From a bacterium (GTDB taxonomy: Bacteria > SZUA-79 > Acidulodesulfobacterales > Acidulodesulfobacteraceae): DNA of 64,000 nt. Below are positions 25,494 to 36,614 of the stretch, in pieces; position 1 is the first letter of the stretch; the number at the start of each line of letters is the position of its first letter. The notes beneath the pieces are model-generated. The model searched no databases. It was not told where the DNA came from and saw only the letters and a program-made list of their open reading frames with translations. Where the stretch lies: assembly GCA_021777135.1 (NCBI GenBank), contig JAJYDX010000001.1:62001-126000 (forward strand). The letters run 5' to 3'. Made by a program: the position numbers and the translations under genes.

Positions 25494-26759
25494 TTAAATA
25501 AACTCTTCCGTAGCGAAATAAGGCTTCAATGCATCTGGAATTTTTATGTATCCGTCATCCGTCTGGTAATTTTCAATAACTGCAATCATAACCCTTGGGA
25601 GTGCAAGTCCCGAACCGTTTAGAGTTGCGGCAAATTCCGCTTTAGAATTTTTATCTCTTTTAAATTTTATATTTGCTCTTCTTGCCTGAAAAGAACCAAA
25701 ATTGGAACATGAACTTACTTCTAGCCATTCGTTGATTCCTGGTGCATAAACTTCGATATCAAATTTTTCGCTCGCAGTAAAACTCAGATCGCCGGTGCAT
25801 ATCCGAACAAGCCTGTGTGGAATATCGAGCCTGTTTAATATATCCTGGGCATCGGCTATAAGACTTAATAATTCTTCTTTTGCCGTTTCTGGCGACGTAA
25901 TTTTTACAAGCTCTACCTTATCGAATTGATGTCCTCTTTTTATTCCTTTCGTATCTTTGCCGGCAGACAGCTGTTCTTTTCTGAAACATGCTGTATAGGC
26001 GGCGTGTTTTACGGGAAGCTTTTCTATGGGGAAGACCTCATCCCTGTACATATTGGTGACAGGAACCTCTGCGGTGGGGACAAACCAAAGACCAGAATCT
26101 TCGTCTTTATATAAATTATCGGAAAACTTTGGAAGCTGACCCGTTCCTACCAAGCACTCTTTGTTTACCATAAAAGGCGGGTATATTTCTTCATACCCGT
26201 GATAATTGACATGGACATCAAGCATAAAATTAATAAGCGACCTCTGGAGTTTTGCAAGTCCTTTTTTTAAAATATAAAACCTTGTGCCTGAAATTTTGAC
26301 TCCTCTTTCAAAATCTATTAAGTTTCTTTTTTGACCAATCTCGTAATGAGTTTTGGGTTGGAAGTTAAACTTTTTCTTTTCGTTAAAATAAGAAACGGCA
26401 GTATTTTCGCTTTCGTCTTTGCCGACAGGCACATCTGGATCAGGTAAATTAGGGACATTAAGCATCAGCGAATTAAGCTTTTCTTCTACGACACTTAACT
26501 CGTCTTCCTGAAATTTAATTAATTCGTTTACCTTGTTAACTTCTCCTTTCTTTGCCGAAATTATTTTTTCATCCTTTTCCGAAGCTATTTCTTTAGAAAG
26601 TGTTTTTCTAGTATTCCTTAAACATTCAGAATCGTATAAAAGTTTTCTTTTAGATTCATCAAGTTCATAAATTTCATCTATAGGAACCGAAACGAAAAGT
26701 TTTTCCATCTCCTTTTTAACGTATTCTCTTTGTTCTCTAATAAGTTTAATGTCTATCAT
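25494..26759 (-). CDS. serS: Seryl-tRNA synthetase
   Basis: A 421-residue class II synthetase that charges tRNA-Ser and tRNA-Sec. The N-terminal long antiparallel coiled coil (about 25-105) binds the tRNA variable arm. The class II motifs are visible as GYEEIYPPFMV (motif 1), FRKEQLSAGKDTKGIKRGHQF (motif 2) and NGSGLALPRVMIAVIENYQ (motif 3). It sits 66 bp after atpC on the same strand and is followed directly by ftsK. Normal length, no oddities. Confidence 0.97.
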   Translation of the reverse strand: MIDIKLIREQREYVKKEMEKLFVSVPIDEIYELDESKRKLLYDSECLRNTRKTLSKEIASEKDEKIISAKKGEVNKVNELIKFQEDELSVVEEKLNSLMLNVPNLPDPDVPVGKDESENTAVSYFNEKKKFNFQPKTHYEIGQKRNLIDFERGVKISGTRFYILKKGLAKLQRSLINFMLDVHVNYHGYEEIYPPFMVNKECLVGTGQLPKFSDNLYKDEDSGLWFVPTAEVPVTNMYRDEVFPIEKLPVKHAAYTACFRKEQLSAGKDTKGIKRGHQFDKVELVKITSPETAKEELLSLIADAQDILNRLDIPHRLVRICTGDLSFTASEKFDIEVYAPGINEWLEVSSCSNFGSFQARRANIKFKRDKNSKAEFAATLNGSGLALPRVMIAVIENYQTDDGYIKIPDALKPYFATEEFI

Positions 26760-26825
26760 TTTTTTAATTAAAATTTAATTATATTATTTTTGTCTTATAT
26801 TAATATTTTTAAAACTAAATATCAA

Positions 26826-27071
26826 TCAGGAATTAAACAGAATGTTTAAATTATCTCCGCTTACTTCTACGAACCCCCCTGACGCGGCATCTATTTCATT
26901 TTCTTTTTCGCCAATTTTATATTTTATTTTTCCCATGACTATATCGGCAATAAAATTTACATGTTTAGGCATAATTCCTTCTATTCCGGCCCCGGTAGGA
27001 ATTTCGCAAAAATCAACCTCTCCTTCAAAAATCAATCCTTTTTTATTTACTATTTTTAATTTAAAAGGCAT
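26826..27071 (-). CDS. atpC: ATP synthase epsilon subunit, short form
   Basis: The F1 epsilon subunit joins gamma to the c-ring. This version is only 81 residues and contains just the N-terminal beta-sandwich (FKLKIVNKKGLIFEGEVDFCEIPTGAGIEGIMPKHVNFIADIV). The C-terminal two-helix domain, which in E. coli and Bacillus inhibits ATP hydrolysis, is absent; the usual length is 130-140. The ATG adjoins the atpD stop with no spacing. The frame ends cleanly with TAA and the next 66 bp show no helical remnant, so the short form looks natural. Confidence 0.9.
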   Translation of the reverse strand: MPFKLKIVNKKGLIFEGEVDFCEIPTGAGIEGIMPKHVNFIADIVMGKIKYKIGEKENEIDAASGGFVEVSGDNLNILFNS

Positions 27072-29376
<2,305 letters not shown>

Positions 29377-29394
29377 AATATATTTATATATTTA

Positions 29395-30906
29395 TCAGTC
29401 TTCCATAAAAATCTTCTTAAATTTATCTAATGCGTCAGTAATGCTTAATTTAATAGTATCGTCTATAACTTTCTTTTCTCTGATGCCTGAATATATCTCA
29501 GGACTATTATTTTCGATATATGTCAAAAGTTCTTTTTCATATTTTTTTATCGAGGAAAGATTATATTCACGCAAATATCCGTTATTAGCCGCATATAATA
29601 TGACAACTTCTTTCTCTATAGGCATAGGGTCGTACTGGGCCTGTTTAAGAAGTTCGGACATCATTCTACCACGGGCTAGCATTTCTTGGGTGCTTTTATC
29701 AAGATCGGCTCCAAACTGTGAAAATGCCGCAAGTTCCCTATATTGAGCTAAAGAAAGTCTTAAGCCGCCTGAAACCTGCTTCATGGCTTTAATCTGTGCA
29801 TCGCCACCAACCCTTGATACGGAAAGTCCTGCATTTACGGCAGGTCTAACCCCTGCGTAAAATAAGTCGGTTTCTAAAAATATCTGTCCGTCGGTAATAG
29901 ATATAACATTTGTAGGAATATATGCGGAAACGTCACCAGCCTGCGTTTCGACTATAGGCAGGGCCGTCAATGACCCTCCGCCTTGCGCATCGTTTAATTT
30001 TGCCGCCCTCTCCAAGAGCCTTGAGTGTAGATAGAACACGTCGCCTGGATATGCTTCTCTGCCGGGAGGTCTTCTAAGAAGCAGTGAAAGTTCTCTGTAT
30101 GCAACCGCATGTTTAGATAAATCATCGTATATTATAAGGCAGTGCATGCCGTTATCTCTAAAATATTCGCCCATAGTGGCTCCAGTATATGGAGCAAAAT
30201 ATTGAAGTGCGGCTGGATCGCTCGCGTTAGCAGCTATTATAGTCGTATATTCCATAGCTCCGGAACTCATTAACCGGTCATATATAAATGAAATACTTGA
30301 CTGTTTCTGCCCTACTGCCACATATATGCAATAAACTCCCGAACCTTTCTGGTTTATTATGGTATCTATCGCTATCGCGGTTTTTCCTGTTTGCCTGTCT
30401 CCTATTATAAGTTCTCTTTGTCCTCTACCAATGGGTATTAATGCATCGATTACTTTAATTCCTGTATATAAAGGTTCATTAACTTTTTTTCTACGAACTA
30501 TGCCGGGAGCTTTTTTTTCTATAGCTGCGTATTTATCTGCTTCAATAGGGTTCTTTCCGTCTATTGGCCTTCCTAGCCCATCAAGAACTCTACCTAAAAC
30601 TCCCATTCCAACGGGCACTTCGGCAATATTACCTGTCCTTTTTACTATATCGCCTTCTTTAACTAAGAATTCCTCCCCTAATATAACAACGCCGGCATTA
30701 TCTTCTTCCAAATTTAGAACATAACCGTATACGTCTGGAGAAAATTCAAGCATCTCGCCTATCATAGCATTTTTAATACCGTATATTTTTGCTACGTTGT
30801 CCCCTACGGACAAAACTACGCCTACCTCGCTTATGTCGACATTCTTAGTATAAGATTCGATTTTGCTTTTTATTATATCCGTAATCTCTGAAGCCTTAAT
30901 GGCCAT
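29395..30906 (-). CDS. atpA: ATP synthase alpha subunit
   Basis: The 503-residue non-catalytic nucleotide-binding F1 subunit. The P-loop GDRQTGKT and the stretch [46 protein letters not shown] are diagnostic. It overlaps the end of atpH by 11 bases, indicating translational coupling. It is part of the operon atpF'-F-H-A-G-D-C. The C-terminal helical bundle is complete. Confidence 0.98.
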   Translation of the reverse strand: MAIKASEITDIIKSKIESYTKNVDISEVGVVLSVGDNVAKIYGIKNAMIGEMLEFSPDVYGYVLNLEEDNAGVVILGEEFLVKEGDIVKRTGNIAEVPVGMGVLGRVLDGLGRPIDGKNPIEADKYAAIEKKAPGIVRRKKVNEPLYTGIKVIDALIPIGRGQRELIIGDRQTGKTAIAIDTIINQKGSGVYCIYVAVGQKQSSISFIYDRLMSSGAMEYTTIIAANASDPAALQYFAPYTGATMGEYFRDNGMHCLIIYDDLSKHAVAYRELSLLLRRPPGREAYPGDVFYLHSRLLERAAKLNDAQGGGSLTALPIVETQAGDVSAYIPTNVISITDGQIFLETDLFYAGVRPAVNAGLSVSRVGGDAQIKAMKQVSGGLRLSLAQYRELAAFSQFGADLDKSTQEMLARGRMMSELLKQAQYDPMPIEKEVVILYAANNGYLREYNLSSIKKYEKELLTYIENNSPEIYSGIREKKVIDDTIKLSITDALDKFKKIFMED

Positions 30907-31456
30907 AAATAAACGCCCCTTGTTTTAAATAATTATAAAGATTCTCCATCTGCGTTTTTATACTGCTGTCGTACAATATATTTTCAATATTTATTATATA
31001 ACCGCCTATTATTTTTTCATCAACCTTTTCAGATATCGCAATGGTCTTGTTTAAAGCTTTTTCTATAATATTCTTTATTTTGTTTTTTTCTTCCAACTTT
31101 AACTCTTTTGCAGAAACGACTTCTACTCTTAATATATTTAAAAAATTATTCCTAAAAACCGAATATTCTTCTAAAATTTTTGGAAGATATCCGGTTCTTT
31201 CATTTTCTATTAAAATATGAATGAAATTTACAAAATGCGAACTTAAAGATAATTCTTTACCTAATAAATCTATAACTTCAAATCTTTCTTTTTTGCCTAT
31301 ATACGTCTGCGAAAGAAATTCCTTAAGACATAACTTATGATAGCAAAAATTAATAAAATTATTGAGATCGTTAAAAATTTCTTCTATTGTGCCGGAATCC
31401 GTGGCAATTTCAAATAGGGCGGCGGCATATCGCTTACTTATTTGATTGTTTTGCAA
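30896..31456 (-). CDS. atpH: ATP synthase delta subunit
   Basis: The 186-residue peripheral-stalk subunit linking the b/b' dimer to the top of F1. The family pattern is visible in [13 protein letters not shown] at the N-terminus and in the C-terminal [31 protein letters not shown]. It overlaps atpF by 23 bases on one side and atpA by 11 on the other, so the three are tightly coupled. Confidence 0.94.
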   Translation of the reverse strand: MQNNQISKRYAAALFEIATDSGTIEEIFNDLNNFINFCYHKLCLKEFLSQTYIGKKERFEVIDLLGKELSLSSHFVNFIHILIENERTGYLPKILEEYSVFRNNFLNILRVEVVSAKELKLEEKNKIKNIIEKALNKTIAISEKVDEKIIGGYIINIENILYDSSIKTQMENLYNYLKQGAFIYGH

Positions 31457-31922
31457 ATGCGTCCTCTTGAAGCTTAAGAAAATTATCGTTTATTTTATAA
31501 TAAATTTCTGCGGTCATTTCTTTTTGTAAAATATCGTTAACCGTTTTAAAAGACATATCTAAAGCATCTTCAAATAACCTTTTGCTTTGACTGTCTATTT
31601 CCGATTCAGCCTGTTTGATAAAATTATCTAAAATTTTATCGGCTGATACCCTTGCATTTTCTATAATGCTGTTCTTTTCAATTTCGGCTTCTTTAATCGC
31701 TTCTTTTTTAATATTTTCTATTTCTTTCTTGACTTCCGCAAGGTTTATTTTAGCCTCTTCATAAAGCTTCTTGGCTTTTTTTTCATATGCTTCGGCTTTA
31801 GCTAAAGACGCTTCTATATTTTTTTTTCTGCCATAGAAATACGACGCACCGTATTTTACATATATATAGGTAATTCCTATCGCCAGCAGTAGGGTATCGA
31901 ATATTCTCCAAAAAATATTCAT
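31434..31922 (-). CDS. atpF: ATP synthase b subunit
   Basis: A 162-residue peripheral-stalk b subunit. One membrane helix (about 5-24) is followed by a long, highly charged helix rich in Glu, Lys and Ala (about 35-150) that dimerises with b'. It starts 4 bp after the b'-type gene. The a and c subunits (atpB, atpE) are not in this window, so the Fo membrane genes are in a separate locus, as in many non-gamma proteobacteria. Confidence 0.92.
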   Translation of the reverse strand: MNIFWRIFDTLLLAIGITYIYVKYGASYFYGRKKNIEASLAKAEAYEKKAKKLYEEAKINLAEVKKEIENIKKEAIKEAEIEKNSIIENARVSADKILDNFIKQAESEIDSQSKRLFEDALDMSFKTVNDILQKEMTAEIYYKINDNFLKLQEDAFAKQSNK

Positions 31923-31926
31923 ATAT

Positions 31927-32352
31927 TTACTCTAAAATTTTTTTACTAATTAAATTTGCAAGCTCGTTTGATTTTGATTCATAATAATCTTTAACCGTTT
32001 TTTTTCTCTCTTCAAAATCTTTAATCATATCGTCTAATTTTAAAGATGCATTTTTTTTCGCCGAAGAAATAATCAAAGAAGCTTCGTCTAAACCGTCCTT
32101 CCGATAAGCCTCTTTTATTCTGTTGATTTCAAGTTTTAATTTCCTTTTTTCCGTTTCGGAGTCTTGATTTAACTTATTAGTTAAGTCTTCTAATTCTTTT
32201 TGATTTTCGTAATTGGAATTTATAATTTCATTTCTTTTTTTTAAAATATTTCTTAAGGGTTTGAATAAGAAGAGATTTAAAAGATAGGAGAATATCAAGA
32301 ATGCGGCGGCCTCAAACAGCAGCCCCTGCCACGTGATAATTAATTCGGACAT
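31927..32352 (-). CDS. atpF': ATP synthase b' subunit
   Basis: A 141-residue second b-type subunit. The N-terminal helix (about 6-30, WQGLLFEAAAFLIFSYLLNLFLFKP) inserts in the membrane, followed by a charged coiled coil. Paired b and b' genes make a heterodimeric stalk in many deltaproteobacteria, alphaproteobacteria and cyanobacteria. It is first in the operon and lies just downstream of a good sigma-70-type promoter (32391-32418). Confidence 0.88.
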   Translation of the reverse strand: MSELIITWQGLLFEAAAFLIFSYLLNLFLFKPLRNILKKRNEIINSNYENQKELEDLTNKLNQDSETEKRKLKLEINRIKEAYRKDGLDEASLIISSAKKNASLKLDDMIKDFEERKKTVKDYYESKSNELANLISKKILE

Positions 32353-32390
32353 ACGAAATTTATTTTAATATTTATTTTTTATAATGTTTA

Positions 32391-32418
32391 ATTATATCAA
32401 AACAGGAAAAAATATCAA
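32391..32418 (-). promoter_or_regulatory. Candidate sigma-70 promoter of the atp operon
   Basis: Reverse-strand TTGATA (complement of 32413-32418) and TATAAT (complement of 32391-32396) are separated by 16 bases. The -10 element lies about 40 bases before the first gene. This is among the best promoter matches in the window. Confidence 0.6.
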
Positions 32419-32498
32419 TTTTAATTTATTCACTTTTTTTTGTTTTTTATGCTAATATTTTATATAAGTAAGTTTGAATATAAATAAATAAGGTTTTT

Positions 32499-33230
32499 AT
32501 GTTTTCAAATCAAAATATTGTCGATAACAACTCAGATTTTACCGTAAATACCATACGAATAAAAAAAAATGAAATAATAGATCAGATAATCAATAACATA
32601 TATGAATCTAATATCGAGTTAGGAATTACAATTTTTCCATACAACCAGTTTTTTAAAACTTATTTGATTGAGATTAGGTCGAAATATTTAGTAATTGATA
32701 GCCTTATGCCATTTTATGGGAACAAAATAATACCTAAGACCGAATATTTAAAGATAAACGCAGATTCAAAAAATCACGCAACCGACAAGTATTTTTTTTC
32801 AAAGTATAAAGATGAAATAATAACAGCCGAAGAAAGCAATTTTATAATTTACAAACCAAGCGAGATAATTATTGTCGAAAAAAGAAGCGTCCTAAGGGTT
32901 TCAACCAATAAATTTAACGAAGCTTTTATTTTAGGCTCTTATTATTATAACGATTTTTTCTATCCCGTTTATGACCTATCTTGGAACAGCATATCTTTTA
33001 CCGCCGACAAAACAATGGAAGCCGGATTAATATTAAAAAATACTATTGTAAAATTTTCAGGCAAATCCGTTAACATGGATTTAAAAATTATTCATTCTAC
33101 TTACAAAGACGGACAATTCAGAATAGGATGCCGGATAGATAAAATATCGGATAAAGACAGGGATATGATTATTAATTTCATTTTAAACATAGAAAGACAG
33201 AATATCAACTCCAATTTAGAAAAAGAATAA
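32499..33230 (+). CDS. PilZ/YcgR-like c-di-GMP receptor candidate
   Basis: A 243-residue protein with a YcgR-N-like first half (about 25-120) and a PilZ-like second half. The c-di-GMP-binding signatures are recognisable: an RxxxR motif in EKRSVLRV (about 129-134) and a D-x-S-x-x-S in YDLSWNS (about 158-164), where the usual final Gly is Ser. GCRIDKISDKDRDMIINFI is typical of the PilZ C-terminal strand and helix. Such proteins couple c-di-GMP to motility or pilus functions, and type IV pilus genes lie 17 kb away. It is divergent from the atp operon and convergent with parB, with stops 2 bp apart. Family assignment is by motif only. Confidence 0.6.
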   Translation: MFSNQNIVDNNSDFTVNTIRIKKNEIIDQIINNIYESNIELGITIFPYNQFFKTYLIEIRSKYLVIDSLMPFYGNKIIPKTEYLKINADSKNHATDKYFFSKYKDEIITAEESNFIIYKPSEIIIVEKRSVLRVSTNKFNEAFILGSYYYNDFFYPVYDLSWNSISFTADKTMEAGLILKNTIVKFSGKSVNMDLKIIHSTYKDGQFRIGCRIDKISDKDRDMIINFILNIERQNINSNLEKE

Positions 33231-33231
33231 T

Positions 33232-34140
33232 TTATTTTTTATTAATAAATTCTATTATCCTTTCAAGTTCTTCATTAGAATAAAATTCTATTTCTATTTT
33301 ACCTTTTATTTCAGAACCATTACTTTTATAGTCGATTTTAACTCTTGTCTGAAGTTTTTCCAATAACTCATCTTCGTAATTTTTAATTTGGGAAGATACG
33401 GATAAATCATTTTTAGACTTCTTTTGTTTTTTCTTTAACTTAAGCTCTCTGGCCTTGCGCTCCGTTTCTCTTACATTTAATTTTTCACCTGAAATCGTAT
33501 TAAGCAACATACCCGCTTCGTCATCAGAAAGACCAATAAGATTTCTGGCATGAGACGGAGTAATTTTTCCATAAATAAGCTCTTTTTTAATTTCTTCTGG
33601 TAAAGAGAGCAACCTTATCATATTAGTAATGGTGGCTCTATCTTTGCCAACTTTAACGGAAAGCTCTTCGTGAGTTAATTTATATTCGTCTATCAGCCTC
33701 AAATAGCAGTTTGCTTCTTCGATAACGTTTAAATCCTGCCTTTGTATATTTTCTATAAGCGCAATCTCCAGGGCTAAAACTCCTGAGATATCTTTAATTA
33801 TTGCCGGTACTTTCTTAAAATTAAGGTCTTTGGCCGCCCTATATCTTCTCTCTCCCGCTATCAAATCGTATTCGCCGTCATTTTTAGATTTAGCGACTAT
33901 TAAGGGTTGAATTATACCATTTTCTTTAATGGAATTTTTTAAATCCAAGAGCTTATCTTCGTCAAAAAACTGCCGAGGTTGATAAACACCTGTATTTATA
34001 TTATTTATGTCAATATCAAAAACGGAAAACGCATTATCTAAATCCGGCTGACCTTCGCTTTGATTAAATGCGTCAGTTAAAAGGGCTCCTAATCCTCTGC
34101 CTAATACATTTTTTTTGATGTGTTTTTCTTTTTCTTCCAT
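33232..34140 (-). CDS. parB: Chromosome partition protein ParB
   Basis: A 302-residue ParB/Spo0J. The N-terminal CTPase/partition domain has the conserved GERRYRA box (with QPLIV and IENIQRQDLN nearby), followed by a helix-turn-helix domain that recognises parS (KVGKDRATITNMIRLLSLP) and a C-terminal dimerisation domain. It loads at parS sites, slides as a CTP clamp, and works with ParA to segregate origins. It lies 11 bp after parA. Three sites matching the parS consensus occur in this window (35000, 53614, 59888). Confidence 0.97.
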   Translation of the reverse strand: MEEKEKHIKKNVLGRGLGALLTDAFNQSEGQPDLDNAFSVFDIDINNINTGVYQPRQFFDEDKLLDLKNSIKENGIIQPLIVAKSKNDGEYDLIAGERRYRAAKDLNFKKVPAIIKDISGVLALEIALIENIQRQDLNVIEEANCYLRLIDEYKLTHEELSVKVGKDRATITNMIRLLSLPEEIKKELIYGKITPSHARNLIGLSDDEAGMLLNTISGEKLNVRETERKARELKLKKKQKKSKNDLSVSSQIKNYEDELLEKLQTRVKIDYKSNGSEIKGKIEIEFYSNEELERIIEFINKK

Positions 34141-34151
34141 ATTTATTCTTT

Positions 34152-34919
34152 TTATGCCGCCTTAGACAAAAATTCTTTAGTTAACTCAAGATAGTAGACT
34201 GCACCTTTCGAGTTTATGTCGTATAAAATTATCGGTTTTCCAAAACTTGAACTTTCCGGAAGTTTAACATTCCTTGGTATAACGTTTTCATAAATTTTTT
34301 GCCCGAAATATTTTTTAACTTCTCCAACTATCTGATTTGTAAGGTTCGCTCTTCCGTCAAACATAGTAAATAATACGCCTTCTATATGCAATGTCTTATT
34401 GAGACGCTGGTTGACAAGTTTAATTGTCTGCATCAGCCGCGATATGCCTTCCAGTGAATAATATTCGCATTGCATAGGGATTAAAACGCTATCGGATGCG
34501 GTAAGGGCATTAATAGTCAATAAACCAAGAGAGGGGGGTGTGTCTATAAAAATATAATCATAATCGTTTTTAACTTTATCTATTATATTCTTTTTAAAAA
34601 AATATTCTCTTTCATCCATATTTACAAGTTCGACCTCTATCCCCGCAAGATTAGAATTCGCTGGCATCACGTAAAGATTCTTCATTTGCGTTGAATATAT
34701 TGAGTCGAAAACTTCTGATTCGCCGGTAAGACACTCGTAAATCGTGGGGTTAGACCTTTCAACGGCAATATTTAAGCCGCTCGTAGCATTAGCCTGCGGG
34801 TCGGCATCTATCAAAAGAACTTTTTTTTCGTATGCCGAAAGACATGCCGCAATATTAACTGCCGTAGTGGTTTTTCCTACTCCGCCTTTCTGGTTTGAAA
34901 TACAGACAACTTTAGACAT
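34152..34919 (-). CDS. parA: Chromosome partition ATPase ParA
   Basis: A 255-residue ParA/Soj ATPase with the deviant Walker A KGGVGKTT (about 11-18), Walker A' IDADPQANAT and Walker B YIFIDTPPSLGLLT. It forms ATP-dependent DNA-bound gradients that move ParB-parS complexes. The frame is open from a TTG at 34928, but that start would sit on top of the AGG ribosome-binding site; the ATG at 34919 is better placed. It is first in parAB and 96 bp from purU, with a parS site in between. Confidence 0.97.
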   Translation of the reverse strand: MSKVVCISNQKGGVGKTTTAVNIAACLSAYEKKVLLIDADPQANATSGLNIAVERSNPTIYECLTGESEVFDSIYSTQMKNLYVMPANSNLAGIEVELVNMDEREYFFKKNIIDKVKNDYDYIFIDTPPSLGLLTINALTASDSVLIPMQCEYYSLEGISRLMQTIKLVNQRLNKTLHIEGVLFTMFDGRANLTNQIVGEVKKYFGQKIYENVIPRNVKLPESSSFGKPIILYDINSKGAVYYLELTKEFLSKAA

Positions 34920-34999
34920 TAAAAACAACCTAAGTAATTATTGTATTAAAAATTATAAAGCTAATTATATCATTAATTAAATTTATAAATCAAAATTTT

Positions 35000-35015
35000 T
35001 GTTTCACGTGAAACC
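35000..35015. promoter_or_regulatory. parS site 1
   Basis: TGTTTCACGTGAAACC matches the broadly conserved parS consensus TGTTTCACGTGAAACA at 15 of 16 positions. It lies between parA and purU, at the purU stop codon, and is the ParB loading site expected near parAB. Confidence 0.92.
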
Positions 35016-35867
35016 TTATTCAAATATAATGGTTTTATTATCATGCTCTATTATTCTGTCTTCCGTAAAAAGCTTAACGGCTTTTGCAAGAACTAATTTC
35101 TCGACTATTTTACCTTTTCTTTTTATTTCATTTATATCGTCGCCGTGGTTTATTCTTATAATATCCTGCTCTATAATAGGTCCGTCGTCTAATTTTTCGT
35201 TTACGAAATGTGCCGTAGCACCTACTAATTTAACGCCTTTCTGATAAGCCTGCACATAAGGTTTGGCGCCTGGAAACGAGGGCAGAAAAGAATGATGGAT
35301 ATTAATTATGTTTTGACAAAAGGAATTAATAAAATTTTTTGACAAAACTCTCATATATTTTGCCAATATTACAAAATCTATCTGTAATTTTAATCTTTCG
35401 AACTCTTTTTTTATTAACTCTTCCTGTTCAATTGCATTATCCCTATAAGGAGCATATATAAACGGAAGCCGGTATGATTCGGCAACCGGCAGTAATATAT
35501 TATGATTAGAAACGATGCAAACGATATCTAAAAATAAATCGCTGGAACTTTTTTGCCAAAGTAGTTCATAAAGACAGTGGTCTTCTTTTGAAACGAATAC
35601 CGCTGCTTTTTTCTTAACAGAAGTATCGGTTAATTTAAATTCCGCATTAAAAATTGAAGAAAATCCGTTTAATTTTTGGTTTATATCGTTTAATCCTTTT
35701 AAACTTTCAGGTTCAAAAACAATACGCATAAAAAAGTGAGCCTTAGTGCTTGAATTTGTGGAATACTGGTTAGATTCTATTATGTTTGCGCCGCCTTCGA
35801 AAAGTATTTTTGAAACTGAAGCCACTATTCCTTTTCTATCCGGACAAGAAAATGTCAAAACTATCAT
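35016..35867 (-). CDS. purU: Formyltetrahydrofolate deformylase
   Basis: A 283-residue PurU that hydrolyses 10-formyl-THF to THF and formate, balancing one-carbon pools and supplying formate. The N-terminal ACT domain (about 1-80; LTFSCPDRKGIVASVSKIL) senses amino acids. The C-terminal formyl-transferase-like domain carries NIHHSFLPSFPGAKPY and the catalytic Asp region VNEKLDDGPIIEQD. It lies 14 bp after the VIT1-like gene. A formate link with the formate dehydrogenase in this window is possible but unproven. Confidence 0.95.
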   Translation of the reverse strand: MIVLTFSCPDRKGIVASVSKILFEGGANIIESNQYSTNSSTKAHFFMRIVFEPESLKGLNDINQKLNGFSSIFNAEFKLTDTSVKKKAAVFVSKEDHCLYELLWQKSSSDLFLDIVCIVSNHNILLPVAESYRLPFIYAPYRDNAIEQEELIKKEFERLKLQIDFVILAKYMRVLSKNFINSFCQNIINIHHSFLPSFPGAKPYVQAYQKGVKLVGATAHFVNEKLDDGPIIEQDIIRINHGDDINEIKRKGKIVEKLVLAKAVKLFTEDRIIEHDNKTIIFE

Positions 35868-35881
35868 AATCTATTTTTTCC

Positions 35882-36592
35882 TCACATTAATGCTATAAGT
35901 TTTCCGCATATAAATCCTGCGGCGGCGGCAGTTCCACCTATTAAAACCATTTCAAGGGAACTTTTAAATTTGCCCGTCTTAGTTACTTTTGCTTTAGCCA
36001 GTCCTGTAAATATTAGAACCGATACTGATAAAAAAATTGAGGCCGCAACAGCCGTTAACGAATTTCTAATAAAGAAAAAAGGGATCAGCGGCGGTATGCC
36101 TCCAGCCAAGAAAGATAAACCGGTGTATAATGCAATTCTTAAAGGTTTTTCATAATAATCCTTACTTATACCGAGTTCGTCCTGAACCATAAAATTAAGC
36201 AATATTTTTTTATCGGACATAAGTTTTTTAGCTATCGGGTCTATTTCAGTTTTGGTAAAACCTTTTTCCTGGTATATTTCATAAATCTCTTCTATTTCAT
36301 GTTCTGGATTTTCTTTAATTTCCATCATTTCCCTTGCAATCTCTTTTTGATAAAATTCATTCTGGGATTTTGTAGCCAGGTATGCCCCAAAAAACATTGA
36401 GGCTGTTCCTGCTATAATTTCAGCCGTTCCCGACATAAGCACTATTCTTAAGTTTATCGATGCCCCTGTTACACCGGCAATAAATCCTACTGTTGTAACC
36501 AGTCCGTCGTTTACCCCAAACACAAACTCCCTTATAAGTTTTCCTTCAGGTGTATGCCAGTCTTCATTATGAAATCTTTTTAACGGATCCAA
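35882..36592 (-). CDS. VIT1/CCC1-family metal transporter
   Basis: A 236-residue VIT1/CCC1-like integral membrane protein. The first helix pair reads EFVFGVNDGLVTTVGFIAGVTGA and is followed by the GTAEIIAGTASMFFGAYLATKSQ helix, both diagnostic. A Glu-rich cytoplasmic domain (about 70-115, MMEIKENPEHEIEEIYEI) is where metals bind in the eukaryotic iron/manganese transporters. Three C-terminal helices complete it. Transport of Fe(II) or Mn(II) is inferred from family. It lies between gltX (22 bp) and purU (14 bp) on the same strand. Confidence 0.9.
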   Translation of the reverse strand: MDPLKRFHNEDWHTPEGKLIREFVFGVNDGLVTTVGFIAGVTGASINLRIVLMSGTAEIIAGTASMFFGAYLATKSQNEFYQKEIAREMMEIKENPEHEIEEIYEIYQEKGFTKTEIDPIAKKLMSDKKILLNFMVQDELGISKDYYEKPLRIALYTGLSFLAGGIPPLIPFFFIRNSLTAVAASIFLSVSVLIFTGLAKAKVTKTGKFKSSLEMVLIGGTAAAAGFICGKLIALM

Positions 36593-36614
36593 ATATAATC
36601 CCCTATGTTTAAGA

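Noticed and set aside
34920-34928. TTG start three codons upstream of parA
   Set aside because: It would lie directly on the AGG ribosome-binding site, whereas the ATG at 34919 has normal spacing and gives the usual ParA N-terminus.
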